From Albugo candida (lineage: Eukaryota > Oomycota > Peronosporomycetes > Albuginales), in NCBI GenBank assembly GCA_040437565.1, contig JBDOQK010000069.1, forward strand, positions 1 through 64,000: a DNA stretch of 64,000 bases. The letters run 5' to 3'. Each line of letters begins with the position of its first letter. The first letter of the stretch is position 1. The position numbers and the translations under genes were made by a program. Below, piece by piece: positions 22,441-35,659 of the stretch. The notes under the pieces were generated by a model. That model made no database searches. It saw only the letters and a program-made list of their open reading frames with translations, and had not been told where the DNA came from.

Positions 22441-24138
22441 CTCAATAGGACCCTTCTATTTAGAAGGCAATGCGGAAAAAAGATAGGCATATCATTGACC
22501 TCATTATAAAAAGTGATGATTGCCTAACACCATATTTTCTGACGTAACAATGATACATTGGCTAACATATTTCGATTGTTTGTTTGCATTGGCACTTATC
22601 ATTTACTCACCTTTTACGTACTATATGTATGTGAAATTGGACAGCTCAGACGAAAGATTGTTAGTAGTCGTGCGTCCACTAACTTTCCACATGTATAATA
22701 ATCAGGCTAATCAACCATTGAAACCCAAAGCATTAAAGGGAACAATTTAGGATGTGGTACTTTGAGTTGTAGAACAGGCATTGATATTCTCAAAGCAACC
22801 AATTGTAACGCGTTTGCCTCACTCCTATGATCAAATATTCCATACACGTGTTCGCGATGCGAACCATTTTGATTTCCGCATCTTATTCCATTATTCCATC
22901 ACTGAGTGATCTTCTTACCAATTACCAGCAAGCTGGGCTGAAAAAGCTTGATGGAAGGTCAACGGAATGTCAAACAAGGGCTGATCTTGATGAATAGATA
23001 CCACACGCTTTTTAAGCGGGCATCTCATTGCTCCGAACAATGCGATACAACATATGTTTCATTGAATATGGTTCCATATAGTCAGAGGTACAACTTATGC
23101 GTAGACCTTTAGTAACTAGGGCACCGAACGGAGAAGGCGACTTCCATCAACAGAACCAACAGCAAAGAACCAGTTGTCTTTATACGATACGTGACCACTG
23201 TAACACGTCATGCAATACTTCATTCGCTCCATTGGATAAGATGAAAAACACCGCAGAAAAGAGAGTTAGATCACATAAAAATTCGGACTTATTAGAAAGA
23301 TAGACTTCGGTGAGTACTTGCATCCAAATCGGCACCTACGACAGATACATTAGAGCTTCAATTGCAGTGTATCACGATGAGCTCTGAGGCAAAGGTACAA
23401 AATTTAGATTCCGTCCGATTTTCGAGGTCGTTATGTTATAAATGTATAAACTCGAAATGTTAATACGAGAGCACGCTTATTTGGCTATAGGCAAACGAAT
23501 CCAACTTCTTTTCGAACACCACTTCGCAATTTCGTCAGACCTTTCAATCAGCCCAAAAGCTTTTCTGTTGTCTCAGACATATGCCTCATTTCATTACGTC
23601 CTGCGCTAATCAAACTGAAGCTCTCTAAGAATTTAATCTTTATAATATTTGAGTACAAAAAAACAGACGACATATATGTGCTCGTTTAGTACCCTGGTAA
23701 CCGTCATAACGACGGTAGAGAACTTTAGCGTCCCAACTCCCTAATTTTGTGGTATCTGAATTGCTTCTCTTGACACATACTACTAATAAGTGAACGTGGC
23801 ATTTTCATACTAACGCAAGTAAAATTCAAGTCAAATGATTGGTTTGGAATGCTTGATGCAAGATCGCCATGCCAAGGTGATAATTGTGTTCTTCGCTAAG
23901 AATAGATACGATTACGCCGGAAAGGTTCCTCCATGTCGAGATATTACACTTACTAGCCTCCAAACAATCTGGCCAAGGGCCTACGGCCCAACAGAAAATC
24001 TCATATCCGTCCGCACTAGCGGAGATATACAAGTCTGATCATTTTTTGGACAGGACGACGCTAAATGCAAAGTTTTGACTCAATATTAAGCCAGGAACTG
24101 ATGAGATGGAATAAAGAAATAGGCAGGTGTAAGCGGAT
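22441..24138. other. No supported gene
   Basis: The frame 22550-22750 (MIHWLTYFDCLFALAL...) has a membrane-like start. Frames at 23097-23303 and 23835-24038 may be exons. I found no domain or splice chain firm enough to call. Confidence 0.35.
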
Positions 24139-24184
24139 GCTAGATTCCAATATTACGGACTCAATGCCGCCGCGGAAACGCTCA
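24139..24184. repeat. Conserved 46-bp motif, copy 1
   Basis: GCTAGATTCC...ACGGACTCAATGCC...CGCTCA recurs at 28110-28154. The downstream 28 bp differ only at wobble-like positions. On the + strand both copies end an open frame in TDSMPPRKRS and a stop. On the minus strand both read ERFRGGIESV. Each copy sits 0.8-1.4 kb left of a relic of the minus-strand family (C and A), so it may be part of the same repeated unit. Confidence 0.6.
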
Positions 24185-25529
24185 TGATTTTTTAGGAAAA
24201 CTTGGTTTCCACCTTCGACAGGTAGAAATTTGCTCGGAAGGAGCTGAATCGCATACTACAATTGTAAACGAAGTAGCCATATTTCTTTTCGCCTAGGCAA
24301 CTAGAGAAGTCAGTTAGTCTAATTCTAGTAATGTAGACATCAACTAAACTAAGCAGTCAATTAGAGGATATGTAACTTCTCATCTCCGGCAAACCATACT
24401 ACCTCGTTTTTTTCTTCATGAATTCGATTTCCACGAAGAGCGATCCCCTGGTGCTGTTGATCAGGAATACAGTCATGAAATGAGAGCTCATTATTGGATG
24501 AGTAGGTAACAAGGTAGTTTAATAAGGCCCTAAGTCAAATTTTTACCTATGAGGTAGGATATTACATCTCTTGAGTATGATAGTAGCGCTGACCTTGTAA
24601 AAGAGTTCCGTTCGATTATAATTGAGGCATATAAGGTCAACTAAAGGCAGAACAGATGCAATTAACTTGTGTTCTGATTCGTGATAAGCGAAGATACTGA
24701 CAAGAAAACTGTCGAGGTAAATCTTCGAGCATAAATAAACATCAATGCAATCAGCTACAATTGTCTTATCATCCCTTTTGCTACCGTTACATTTTACAAG
24801 ATGCGGTCGTATAAGATACGACGCATGCATATCAAGTTATTAAATCCGCTTCACTTGATTGTTAATAAAGAAAGTTAATCTCATTACTCAGCATGACGTT
24901 GATGTATAGACGAAGCTTTCATCACTTTCTTTTATGTCTTATTCTGCATGTACACAATGAGCTTTTTTTATCAATTCACGTCTAGGGATGTTCTTAAATG
25001 CTCAATTGTACACAACTCTACACGGGATAGTATCGACGCTAGAGGTTTAATTGCCCTGCAGTACATTAGAAAATGTAAACGTTTGCAGTTTTAGAACGAA
25101 AGCGATGCCTCACATTTATTCTCAAATTTCTTATCCAAACCCATTGTGATCTTAAAAGAATGATAGTGAGTGTTCCATGATGAAAGAACATTGAATGTGG
25201 AAATGTAGAGCGTGGGGGCCCAATGCAGAGAATGTGTAGAGATTTCGAAATTACTTTGCAACTCATAGTGTTTGAGATGACATGCGGTGATGCTTGAGTT
25301 AATAAGTAAATTGGACAATGAGATGATTGAGTGAATGAATTTGGTGGGCAAGTTGATCTCCTGAAGTCCTGGAGGTGACACTTGGAAGCATACGAGGGCA
25401 GTAGCAAATGATTCGATAAAAGATTCAGCAGAAAATAAAACATGGACGCAGCTGTTATTGGAAGAAATGCGATTCTCGACTAAGTTTAGAAGCTACTACT
25501 GGAGGAAATGCGACCATGGACCATGTTAT
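24185..25529. other. No supported gene; possible left part of family copy C
   Basis: A minus-strand frame of 96-125 codons (25066-25443) lies between the conserved motif and family copy C, and may be its continuation. Nothing is recognised in it. Confidence 0.3.
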
Positions 25530-26110
25530 GAGGCTGCCAATTGTCGCGTTGAGCAGCTTTCTAAAATAATGACTGGCGCTATGTTTGTCAGCAAAGAAGG
25601 GAAAATCCTTTAGTCTTTGAAATTCGCTTTCGATAGCTAAATTTCACGCGCAGTGTCGTTGTACGTTTCATATGCAGCCCGAGCACTTGCTATCTTTTCC
25701 TAATTGAACATTGCTTTAACGGATGGATTTGTAGAGATATCATGTTCTACTTTATATGGTGCTCCCACAAAAGTCGAAATTCGTAACAAACCTCTAAAAA
25801 GGTTCCTTTTACGATTCAAACAATACGGAGTATCAGCTGTATGCGCACCACACTCTATTTTAAAACTATTGCTTCATGCCACACATTTGTGTCAACAACT
25901 TTCTAACTTTATGAGTAAGCTCTTAAAAATGTGCTTTCAGAGACGTGTCGATCCTTTTTACTTGCATTATTATTAACGATGTCAAATTGCTTTCACCATA
26001 GGGACAATGCAATGCGCCTTAATGTAGCACGATTCCATTCGTCATTGTCTCTCACTGGTTCTTTGATATGGTATTTATGGGCGTCAAGTTGCGTTGCGGT
26101 CGATCTGTCC
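25530..26110 (-). repeat. Unrecognised repeated coding family, copy C (broken)
   Basis: The minus strand reads APYKVEHDIS, EKIASARAAYETYNDTARE and IAPVIILESCSTRQ, with several stops. Copy B (35.66-36.28 kb) gives PFRVELKYLS, HEKVASTR, LHEIQLSIAN and MAPVLILESCSSRQ in the same order. The upstream block IKEPVRDND also has a counterpart in B (IEHPVNANS). Similarity at both DNA and protein level with differences mostly tolerated in translation means a formerly coding, repeated sequence. I cannot name the family. It could be an old transposon or a decayed gene family. Confidence 0.55.
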
Positions 26111-28109
26111 CCTTTTTAAAGGAGTCCAAGCAGGAAGAAAGATGTCATTTTCTGCACTGATAAGGGTCTCAAACTTCAATTGTCTCCCAATTAGGTAATA
26201 TTGATCATTTCAGGCGCGGCGACCCGACCTCGTTGGGTGCTGGTCCGGAACGACTTTCAAACCCTTCGTCCGGAATAGCACGATATTTTAGCATGTACAG
26301 AGTATACGAACACAGGTTCTCAATGAGGGTAATATATCGAAACCGCAAGCTCCGTCTTCATTGCAAGAGAGAACGTCGTCACGAGAGCAACTGAGCGCGC
26401 AAGAACTCGCGATGCAATCTGAGCAAATTGAATTCGTCGTGGCACTATCCCGTCTCCAGTCATGCCTGCTCCAAATGACCATAGACTTTATAATCTTCTA
26501 ATCAATTGTATCAAGCAAAGAGACTTGGCCAGCAGCGCAAGGGTTAAATTACATTTCTTGCGATAATGAAGGAGCCGCTTTTCTGTCAGGTATTTGGATT
26601 ACATATGTACGAGGCGGTGAATGAAGCATCTGAAAAGGCGAAAGAAAGAGTATGACTGTCATGACAATGTAGCTTATATAGCGTCAAGGAATGTTCTCTT
26701 GATCCAAAACGTGTATATATTATAATGCTAATGATAAACAGAAGACTTGATCTTCGTTGTGTTTCACTGCAAGCCTCTTTTCATATATATTGGCCAGCAA
26801 AGATGAACACTGCTTTGTCAATATGTACTCTAATTGGTAGTTATAAACGATTACTTGTGTTGAATGATCTTTACTCCGCACTCCACAAAGTGGTCTACCT
26901 CGTCGATCACGGGATCTTTCAATCCGACTTGGACCAGCTCGGTCACCTCGATATTCTTCCAAGATTCATTATAGGGGATATGATGTGATACATGGAGAGC
27001 TAATCGATAAAGGAGTAAATGTGATAGACGATGTTGTCAATAGGTGTACTGGCGAATAACCATTCTTTGGACGGAAGCGACACTCATCACCCAATAAATG
27101 TACGTCTGGCGAATTAAATGAAATCGTTGACAACAACTGCCGCCAAATTTAGCATTTTATATACTTCGGCAGCACACAGGGTTGAATATTTTATCTACTT
27201 TATCCACATCTGTATCTTACTTTTTACATCTGTAGCCATGATCACTATACTGAATTGGAGTGTTTAGAATAGCTCAAGTACTTGAATGATGGAGGATGGA
27301 AGGTAAGTTGATTCGGATTCCGAATAACGCGGTAAGAGTCGAAAAGTACGTTTTGGAACCGGTTGTGTACGTGGTGAAAATTCGTATACAAGGTAAACAA
27401 TTATATAAGGTACTAAACGATGATAAGGTTTGGACATGAGGAAATGACGTTTACGACGAAATAGCAAAGACAAGCGAAATCAGCTATCGAGAAACTAAAT
27501 TTAAGATGATACTTACTTGGGATAGGTGACTTCTGAAAAATGAGACAGCAATGTTATCATCGGTCAAGTAGAGCTACAATGGTAAACATTTTACAACGCT
27601 GATCTAAATAACATTTAATGGAGTTGATTTTACAAACGCTTCGTAATGTTATAAGTTTCAAAGCGGTTTTGCGACGTTGGTAGACATGTGAGCTTAATCT
27701 CATACAATCCTACGCTCATAAGCACTCGTTCCTATCATAACAATGATGTCAGCATCGCAATATGTGTGGATGTTTCTAAGATGCTATGTTGAGTGATTAA
27801 TCAAGTAGGTGACCACCGGTAGCTATGCTACCAGAATCGTATTATGAGTTTTTAACCTTTAATGTATCGGAGATTTTAAAACGCTTCAAATGAATTGTGA
27901 ACCGAATAAAGGAGATCAAAGAACGTCGTTCGAGTATTTTTTGCAAGTTTGTTTCTTACGCTGTGGTCCTAACACAATCGGTGCCCGGATTTCCACAGAC
28001 AACAATCTAATCTGTGAAGGATTTTCCGCAAGCGAGTCACAAACGTATTCTTCGCACATCGATTTGAGTTAATTTACTCGAATGAAGACAAGGTCAGGCG
28101 TCAGTCGAA
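26111..28109. other. No supported gene
   Basis: A GC-richer patch at about 26210-26475 is open on + and reads SSREQLSAQELAMQSEQIEF, a Gln/Glu/Ser-rich helix-like piece that may be an exon starting after an AG at 26290. The remainder holds only short frames. Confidence 0.3.
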
Positions 28110-28154
28110 GCTAGAGTCCGATCATACGGACTCAATGCCACCGCGAAAACGCTC
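28110..28154. repeat. Conserved 46-bp motif, copy 2
   Basis: Partner of 24139-24184 (see there). It lies about 0.8 kb left of family copy A. Confidence 0.6.
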
Positions 28155-28904
28155 CTAATAATAAAAATAATCGAGTTGAGTGGTGCTTTGAGACGTAACA
28201 CCCGAGACTACAAAACACGGAAACACCTCAGAACAATAGATTGGATCTTATTTTCACCTGGCACTGTACCCTTTCAAGTACATAATTGTTCATCGATATA
28301 CATGATTGCTGGACACAATCTTGTACATCAGCAATGTAGCTCAAAAAATAGGTACATTGGATCTATTTGGTCTGAGCTTGACAAGCCGCTTGTCAGAAGA
28401 GAATAGAACGCTTCGCAACAGGTAGGTATTCTTCTCTCATACAAGTATGATTTTCGGTAAAAGCTCATGTGAACTACTCACTCCACGGCTCATCAACTAC
28501 TCATTTTTATGACCAAGAAGCTGTTTCGCATGAAAATTAAATCTTATTGCTCTAAAGACAAGTGGCTGGTGCCTTGCCAGCTTGATGTACAAAATACCAT
28601 GTCTTCCGTGCTGATGAAAATATGCAGTTCGAGGTGATGTAACCATTATGACATACCACTCCTACTCTATGCTGCGATCACTAACTGCATTGCCAGCGCT
28701 GAGGATATCCAATAGGAGAAGTTGACATGTACCAGTTTCCTGATACTTCAGAGGCGCTTATAGTCGCACTTCTACCTCTATTCATGACGCGTCATCTCAG
28801 CTAATTACGTTTGTACAAACATGAAAATGGAAATTGACTTTACCTCATGCCAAGAATCATGCTCTTTTCCGATACAAATCACGGACTTTGTTTGGATCGA
28901 TTAA

Positions 28905-29395
28905 GTTGAATGCTGACTACGATGATGAAAACTCAGAAATTGTTTTCGAATGTGAAGCAGGGGATGTTGTTGTGGCTGGGCGAATTTACTTACTCTGGAT
29001 CCAACCTTAAGCCAGCTCTGTGCTGATTTCTTCGTTCGAACCAATTGATTGAGTTGTGCTAAAAAGTGCGCGATATTATGTCCTTTCCGTCGAAACAGGC
29101 GTAGAGTTGTTTTGCGGTCTGCGATGATAGATCCATAATCTATGCGTCGCCTACATAGTGTACTGGATTCGGCTTCAATTGGTATGATGTTTTTGATTGA
29201 CACTTTGGCAATCTGGTCGATAAATGTCAGATTTTGATCACTGGCACTCAGAATCATGAGAATACTCTCCAAATTGTGTCGTAATTGTTTCTTGGAACTA
29301 GCTTTACTCTTTCAGCATTCAAATTTGCTGACAGCTGTTCAAAAATATTGTCCACAATATATCTAAAATTGACTTAAATGGCTTCGAACATGCTT
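28905..29395 (-). repeat. Unrecognised repeated coding family, copy A (partial)
   Basis: The right part (29290-29385) matches 36205-36275 of copy B: FRYIVDNIFEQL and AERVKL here against FRYIGQSI and ERVKI there. It continues into a minus-strand frame of about 95 codons (29272 to about 28996, LMILSASDQNLTFIDQIAKV...), which ends at a consensus GTAAGT donor after VGSR. The block shared by B and C (LILESCS) is missing here, so this copy is shorter or rearranged. Function unknown. Confidence 0.45.
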
Positions 29396-32300
29396 ATGAG
29401 GATAGAGCTTCTCGATTTTCCGAAGCCGCATTGGAAGCAAAATGGAGCTGCCTTATACGATCCGAAAGATTAGTGTATTGAAGTGAGTATACTGGATGTC
29501 TGCGCATAAATAAATTCTGATACTCTTATGACTTCAATCTACAACTGAAGCATTGTATTTTGAACGAAAACTGCATCGTCACCATAAGATATGGATTTAT
29601 ATGATGCTTCCAGATACTTTGGTAGCATTTGCTTCTGATCCGATTTTTCGTGAACGTTTTCGTGAGCGAATACTTCCGAAAAAGCTTCGTCCCAGCTATC
29701 ACCTTTTCGGAAGGTTGATTACTGCAATGGATTCTACTCACTACCTCCGTCTAATTAGACTGACCCTTCTCTCATAGACGGATACATCGGCAACCTCTTC
29801 ATTTGCCGTAGCTATTCCACTCTCGGTAATGAATAAACAAGGCTCGACATGCTGACGCTTGGATTAGGAGGATTGTGCTTTGTACATTTGATATGGATGA
29901 ACATAGAGAGAAAAAGTAAGTGAGCCAAGCGTGTCATAATAATTCGACTTCAAAAAATTGAAAATCAGGTCTCCTTCTCTTACAATTCCCGGATGAACAC
30001 GTCACACATAGAAGAACGTATGAGTCATTTCAAATCGATTAGATTTGCTCGAAGTAGCGCGTCGTTGTACGATATCGCTTTTCAGGAAAAAGTACATAGG
30101 AATTAGGTCTGGCTGGACGAAATTAGGTAGTAAACCAATTTTGACTGCTTGGAAAGGGTAGGAGTAGGTATCCAAGTGGGACTTCTTCACTGACTGTGAT
30201 GAGAAACCGCATCGATCCTTCATGTTAACAAATCTCCTATCACAGCAATTGCCGTATATCATCCGCTTTTCTCTGCTTTTTACCTTCATTACATTTCAGC
30301 ATAAATTCAGAAGAGATCATACCAACTCCTTTTCATTCTCCGGATTGCTCTTTTAGACACATCTTGTTCGTCTATATGGGCACTTCTGTTTCAATTCCCC
30401 GTCTCTGCCTTCTTCATCTTACTACTGCCTATGGGACATCACCAAAACGACACTAATCGTATCAGCGGCGCTAGACACAGAACAGGATGTTTGCAGTATT
30501 ACCACAGGGGCCTAATTTCAAGTTAGGAACGCTAAACGCAGGTGCATTTCATAATTTAGAGGGGCGATCAGAGTAAAATTCAGCATATCATCCAGTCGTT
30601 CGATTTCACCAAAGAATGGAAAAGCGCGTAACGGGATGCAGTACAAGTTCAGACGTAATTGTTTCAACTCGGAGAAATCGCAATATACACAGTTTAGTTT
30701 TTAGCCGCTAGCTTCTATTCTGACCGAAATAAATAGTGCTGGGTAGTTTCATACTATGTTTTGATGTTTTATTATAGTGACTCTGATGTTCTAGCTGGTT
30801 AGGAGCTCTTGCGCGGCGATGTTGAGTAAATAAGAGCTACCTGCGCTTGGCTCTTATTTATTCCTAATGAAAAAGAATTCTGGCTGATGCAAATCTGATC
30901 AGTGATCTTTTTACATCCATCACTTCGCTGCGCTGTTATGGGAAATGGCAAAAAGATTTTCTATCCAAATCGATCTATATAACTTGTTAGCAGTCATTCT
31001 CCCACTTTAAATTTACGGTAATGAGATTTGTGGAAATAATAATTACAAACGACTAAAGATTGGGCCGAAGGCTGGCAAGAATGCTTCGATGACATCAAAT
31101 ATTAACAGATGCAGACAAGGATAGATAGCTATACACTGGTCCGAAAAGAAACCCGGTGTAGGTACAAAGGTTTTGGCAAAGGCAATTTTGTTGAGGTCAT
31201 TATCTAAGTTATAGGATAGTATCTAGCTGATTTACAAATTTGCGACGAATTTTTGTAACGTTGGGGCCAAAGAAATAGTCTATCTCATCAATAGTGTAGG
31301 TGCCGGTAAAGATGGCGGAGTAGAATTGCATTCTACGCATATATCTTAACTTGGTTCAAATGAAGCTAGAACTAGAACTATTTTGGACGGCAATGATGGT
31401 CGCTACATCCTGCTGATTTCTATCCATAAAATTTACATATATGGCTAAACTTGCTCTAGTGCGACTGTCACAAAAAAATTGACAGAGTTAGGTACGATGT
31501 AATAATCCACCTCTTTTTACCAGGAATATCCACCTATTCCGTTTTGCACGAATAAAACTAAGAATTAATAAATTGGTTCTAAACCTCCTTTTTACTAGCA
31601 ACCACCGTGAGTTTATGGGCTGCATTGACTAGAGGCTCGGCAGATACTCAGCTGCGCACGGTTGTTTTTTAGATTTAGTCGCTTGGCTAGTTTAGTGTAA
31701 CCCAAAGTGTATTCTGATGCTGTGCGGGTCTTCAGTAAGCATGACCAAAAAAGTGAAGGTGAGCGTTACAAGGACCGCTCCTATGTATGGATCTAATGTG
31801 CGCATCATTCTCTTTATTAACGGATAATACCAGCGGACATTGATTTTCCCGCTCTCTTCTCCAAGATTCTTTGTTTTTCGTTTTGTGAGATAAGATCGGC
31901 TATGACTCAATGACCATGGATAATTTGGTTTACCAATTTTTGCATGACAGCCAATGGGCTACTGATACACAACTAAGAGATAGCGTTTCCTGACCATGTC
32001 TCCGAAATACCGACTAGAGAGAAGTATCAACTTTCTGTCAAAAATCTGGCTATATAGATTAAAGAAGAAGGTAAATTTCGATCTTAGACTGCCGATGGTG
32101 GCTTAGATGGGAGACAGATGTTCTGAGGCAATCATTGCTATCTAGGGCTTGGAGAGGAAAAGTGAAGCGCGAATGCAAGAATCAAGTTAGCGATCTATTG
32201 ATTATAAGATGATTAAGCTTTCACCATGTCGTTATACTGCACTTGCAACAATGTAGAAACGTCTAACGCAAGCAAAAAGTTGCCTATAAACAAACTCTTC

Positions 32301-33826
32301 GTTTAGATCCCACAGAAACGCTCAAGACTAGAAGCTCCAGTCCATTATTGATTGTTACCCTTTGCCTCGTATATCAAGCTGGCAGGTTCTGGTAAGAATG
32401 TCGAAAGGAAAATCACGAGAAAGAGTTGCTCAGCTAAGCAGGCTGATTACAGCAAGTTCAGGGGGGCGTCACGATTAGAGGACGCGTATGCTAGAGGTTG
32501 GTGATTAGAATGCTTGTTCCTGGATGGTAGAAGCGTTTTGCTCACCAAATTCACATTACTTCAATCATTGCAAAGTCCATGGATCTTCAAACCATGATTT
32601 TGCTTATTAAACACGACATCCGGTCAAGCAGAAAAGAAAACAATAGTCTGAGTGGAAAAATGAGTAAGATATCTGGCAAAGATATTCGAGAAAGTCTATC
32701 GTTCGAAACCGCTTCTCGTACATCAAGAAGCATGAGAGGAACACACGGGTGATACTCTCAAATATAACAACTAGAATACAGGGGATAACTCCATAACTTG
32801 TTGGGATTACATTCTTGCATAGTGTCCTATGTTACGATATGCTCAGAACAATGGGTTAGACGAGGTGAACTGCGTCGACAAACACTTTCAAACAATTATC
32901 TTGAAAGAATCGTAATTTGCTAGCCGACCGTATAGACTCCAAAAGTGGTTCCCTCTACACGAAGATCTTGATTGCTCTCTGCTTAGAGATGTGAGATCAG
33001 GAATTTTCACGTTATAGTTGAGTAGAACTGAAAGGTAGTACTATTTTACCTGCAGAATATCTGTTCTCTCTTTTGGATCAAAGTATTGTCAACCCAGTCC
33101 TAAAGAATGGAAACTTATCTACCGTGAGAAAGCTTTACTCCAAGATGGCATCGGTGTAGTTGAGACGGTACTAGAGATTGAAATATAAAAAAATATAAAC
33201 CCCGCCATCTTTATGAAAGTACCTAAGTGTCTCAAAGCCCGATTTAGATCCATACGGAAAGAGTGATGGTGTATTTTTTGTAGTTATTATTCGTGTGAAA
33301 GAAAGAGAAGCGAGAGTATGGAAGCATTCGAGGTTAGCATGAAGCCACGCCAAGAAGTATCCACCAAAGATATGCAAACTATGTAAGAAAACGGGTTATT
33401 GACGATTTTGGAGTAATTCTAGGATTTTTCAAGGTATCATAGAAGCCTTCCACAGAAGGAAGTAGAAAAAGAGGGATCGAGCTGATATCAGAGATTCCAA
33501 CTGGGTCAACTAGATATCGTCTGTAAGAAATTTGGGAAGTCGTTTAATCTGTATGCAATATCGCACACCAAAACCAAGCATTCCCCCTCATGATGAAAAG
33601 CTCCACCCACTTCAATGATCCCAGTCACTGCATCGCAAAGAATAGAGATCGAGTGCTAAGGCCCCAAAGTAAAACACGCTGCCTATAATGGAAGGAAACG
33701 TCAAAAAGGCAAGCTTGATAGATTACGGAAAACAAGAGATTGTTTCGGGCATATATAAAGATCCTCTCTCCTCTTAGCATCATGCCGCTTATTCTTCGCC
33801 ATTCGAGCTCAAAAACGTCTATTATT
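29396..33826. other. AT-rich stretch without a supported gene
   Basis: A + frame at 29553-29777 (SDPIFRERFRERILPKKLR) is the only one that reads plausibly. The rest has frames under 100 codons and no recognisable element. Confidence 0.4.
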
Positions 33827-34152
33827 ACAAGGTTCGAATGATCCATCTTACCCCACAATAAAAAGATGTCAACATGCTTATTATCGTTTGCCTAAATAGA
33901 ATAAGTGATTTAATATTAATATTAGGTATTTTAATTATTTTTCATCATCTGGACTCTGAACTGAGATGAAGATTGAAGTACGTTTGCGTCAATGCATTAT
34001 AAAAAAGAGATATCGATCACAAGGTTCGAATGATCCATCTTACCCCACAATATGGAGACGTCAACATGCTCATTGTCGTTTGCCTGGACTCTGAACTGAG
34101 ATGAAGTCTGAAGTACGTTTGCATGAATGCATTATAAAAAAGAGATATCGAT
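33827..34152. repeat. Tandem duplication of about 134 bp, one unit with a 58-bp insert
   Basis: Unit 1 (33827-34018, 192 bp) and unit 2 (34019-34152, 134 bp) both start ACAAGGTTCGAATGATCC and end TTATAAAAAAGAGATATCGAT. They are nearly identical except that unit 1 carries about 58 extra bp of extreme AT content (about 33893-33950, with ATTAATATTA) between GTTTGCCT and GGACTCT. The units abut directly. They lie 0.1 kb from the second gap. Confidence 0.85.
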
Positions 34153-34251
34153 TTTTTCTGACAAGGAAGCGTACATAGTAGGGGCAAATAGAAAGCTGAA
34201 GCACAAAAACGACCAAAGAGTGCGGTAGACGTTATAGAGGTAAAAAACATT

Positions 34252-34371
34252 AACATTACGGNNNNNNNNNNNNNNNNNNNNNNNNNNNNNNNNNNNNNNN
34301 NNNNNNNNNNNNNNNNNNNNNNNNNNNNNNNNNNNNNNNNNNNNNNNNNNNNNNNNNNNNNAACATTACGG
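34252..34371. other. Assembly gap, 100 N, with a 10-bp overlap at its edges
   Basis: The N run is 34262-34361. AACATTACGG occurs immediately before (34252-34261) and immediately after (34362-34371), so the two contigs may simply overlap by 10 bp. Confidence 0.85.
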
Positions 34372-35659
34372 ATGCTCTAGCCAAGATTAACCCGTGCAAG
34401 CTAGTATAAGTTGATGTAGATCAATCATTTGACCAAGCGTATTCTATCTCTCTTGGTTATTGAATATACTGAAAAATTCATTCGTGAGTCTAACAACGTT
34501 ATGCTTGCATGCAAAAAAAATCGAGGTAACGATACTAACTTAGAGTGGTCTACTTCAAAACAAGTGTGATCTGAATCTTAAGCACATTAGATAAAATTTA
34601 GAAAGTGAGATATATGAAATGTAGGAGGTTCTTAGTTCACTCTACTACCTAGTGTAAGCCTTCTCGTACTAGACACCCACAGCCACTAATTTATTGTTAA
34701 ATAGCTGAAAGTTTATTATCCTGATTTGTTCCACACTGGTTCAGGGACATCAGCTTCAGCACTAATTGCAACGTCAGTAAATAATGTGCGGCGTAGTGAA
34801 GCTGAATTGAACCAATTTGCAACGATGGTGTGACACTTCAACTATTATTACTTAGTAAAACACGTCAACTTCGAGAGCCACTTGGAGTAACTCAATAAAC
34901 AAAACGTTTTGTGGAGGCAAAAGCTAAGCCTGCTCTGCCTGCACCAATGCTATCCATTCATTTTAAAACAGGCGTCGGGCGAAGTGAAGAACTTGTGATT
35001 TGTAGTATCAGCAAGTCCATAGTTTCCACGTCAAGATGAAGAAACAAAGCTGATGGATTGATCTCACCATATAAAAACAAAAATTCCTGCAACTAACTCA
35101 GGTGGGCACTAGCTGCAAGACGTCAGGTTGTTTGTTTATCAAAGATAGAAATGATACTTCCCTTTATCTGCAAGTTCGATCAAAATTTATCTTCTTGCTC
35201 ACATGAAAATTATTTCGCGACCACAGTTAATTAACACGCAATGCAGCCTCTATTGAATCCTGTGTACGATCGCAATAACTAGAGCAATGCGGCGGCAGTA
35301 CTTACATTGGATTTAATGTTCAATGAGATGACAATATTCCTTCACAAATCATGCCAAATCATTGCGACATTTACGTTCACATAACACTGGGATATCTCCG
35401 CACAAATGCGCCGATAACGAGCGATTATGCAGTACCCACTTTGCAGTGATTTCTTCAAATTACTGGAGACGGCTTGAAGGAATTTCGCGTAGAGGGAAAG
35501 CTTTGATTCCGCACCAGATTCATTATAAATCACTTCTAAGTACATAGGTCGTATAAACGGACACATTTTATCAGTCAGCGCTGCCATTTTCCAAATCGAA
35601 GACTTGCGTCATCGGTGCACCTGTTGTGACATAATATCAGAAGATCCTCGACCTTATCG
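34372..35659. other. No supported gene; right half may belong to family copy B
   Basis: A minus-strand frame 35342-35587 (MAALTDKMCPFIRPMYLEV) lies just downstream of the copy B homology and may be its continuation. Nothing else was recognised. Confidence 0.35.

Noticed and set aside
33827-33845. GGTTCGAATGATCC, like a tRNA B box
   Set aside because: No A box, acceptor stem or cloverleaf can be built around either copy.
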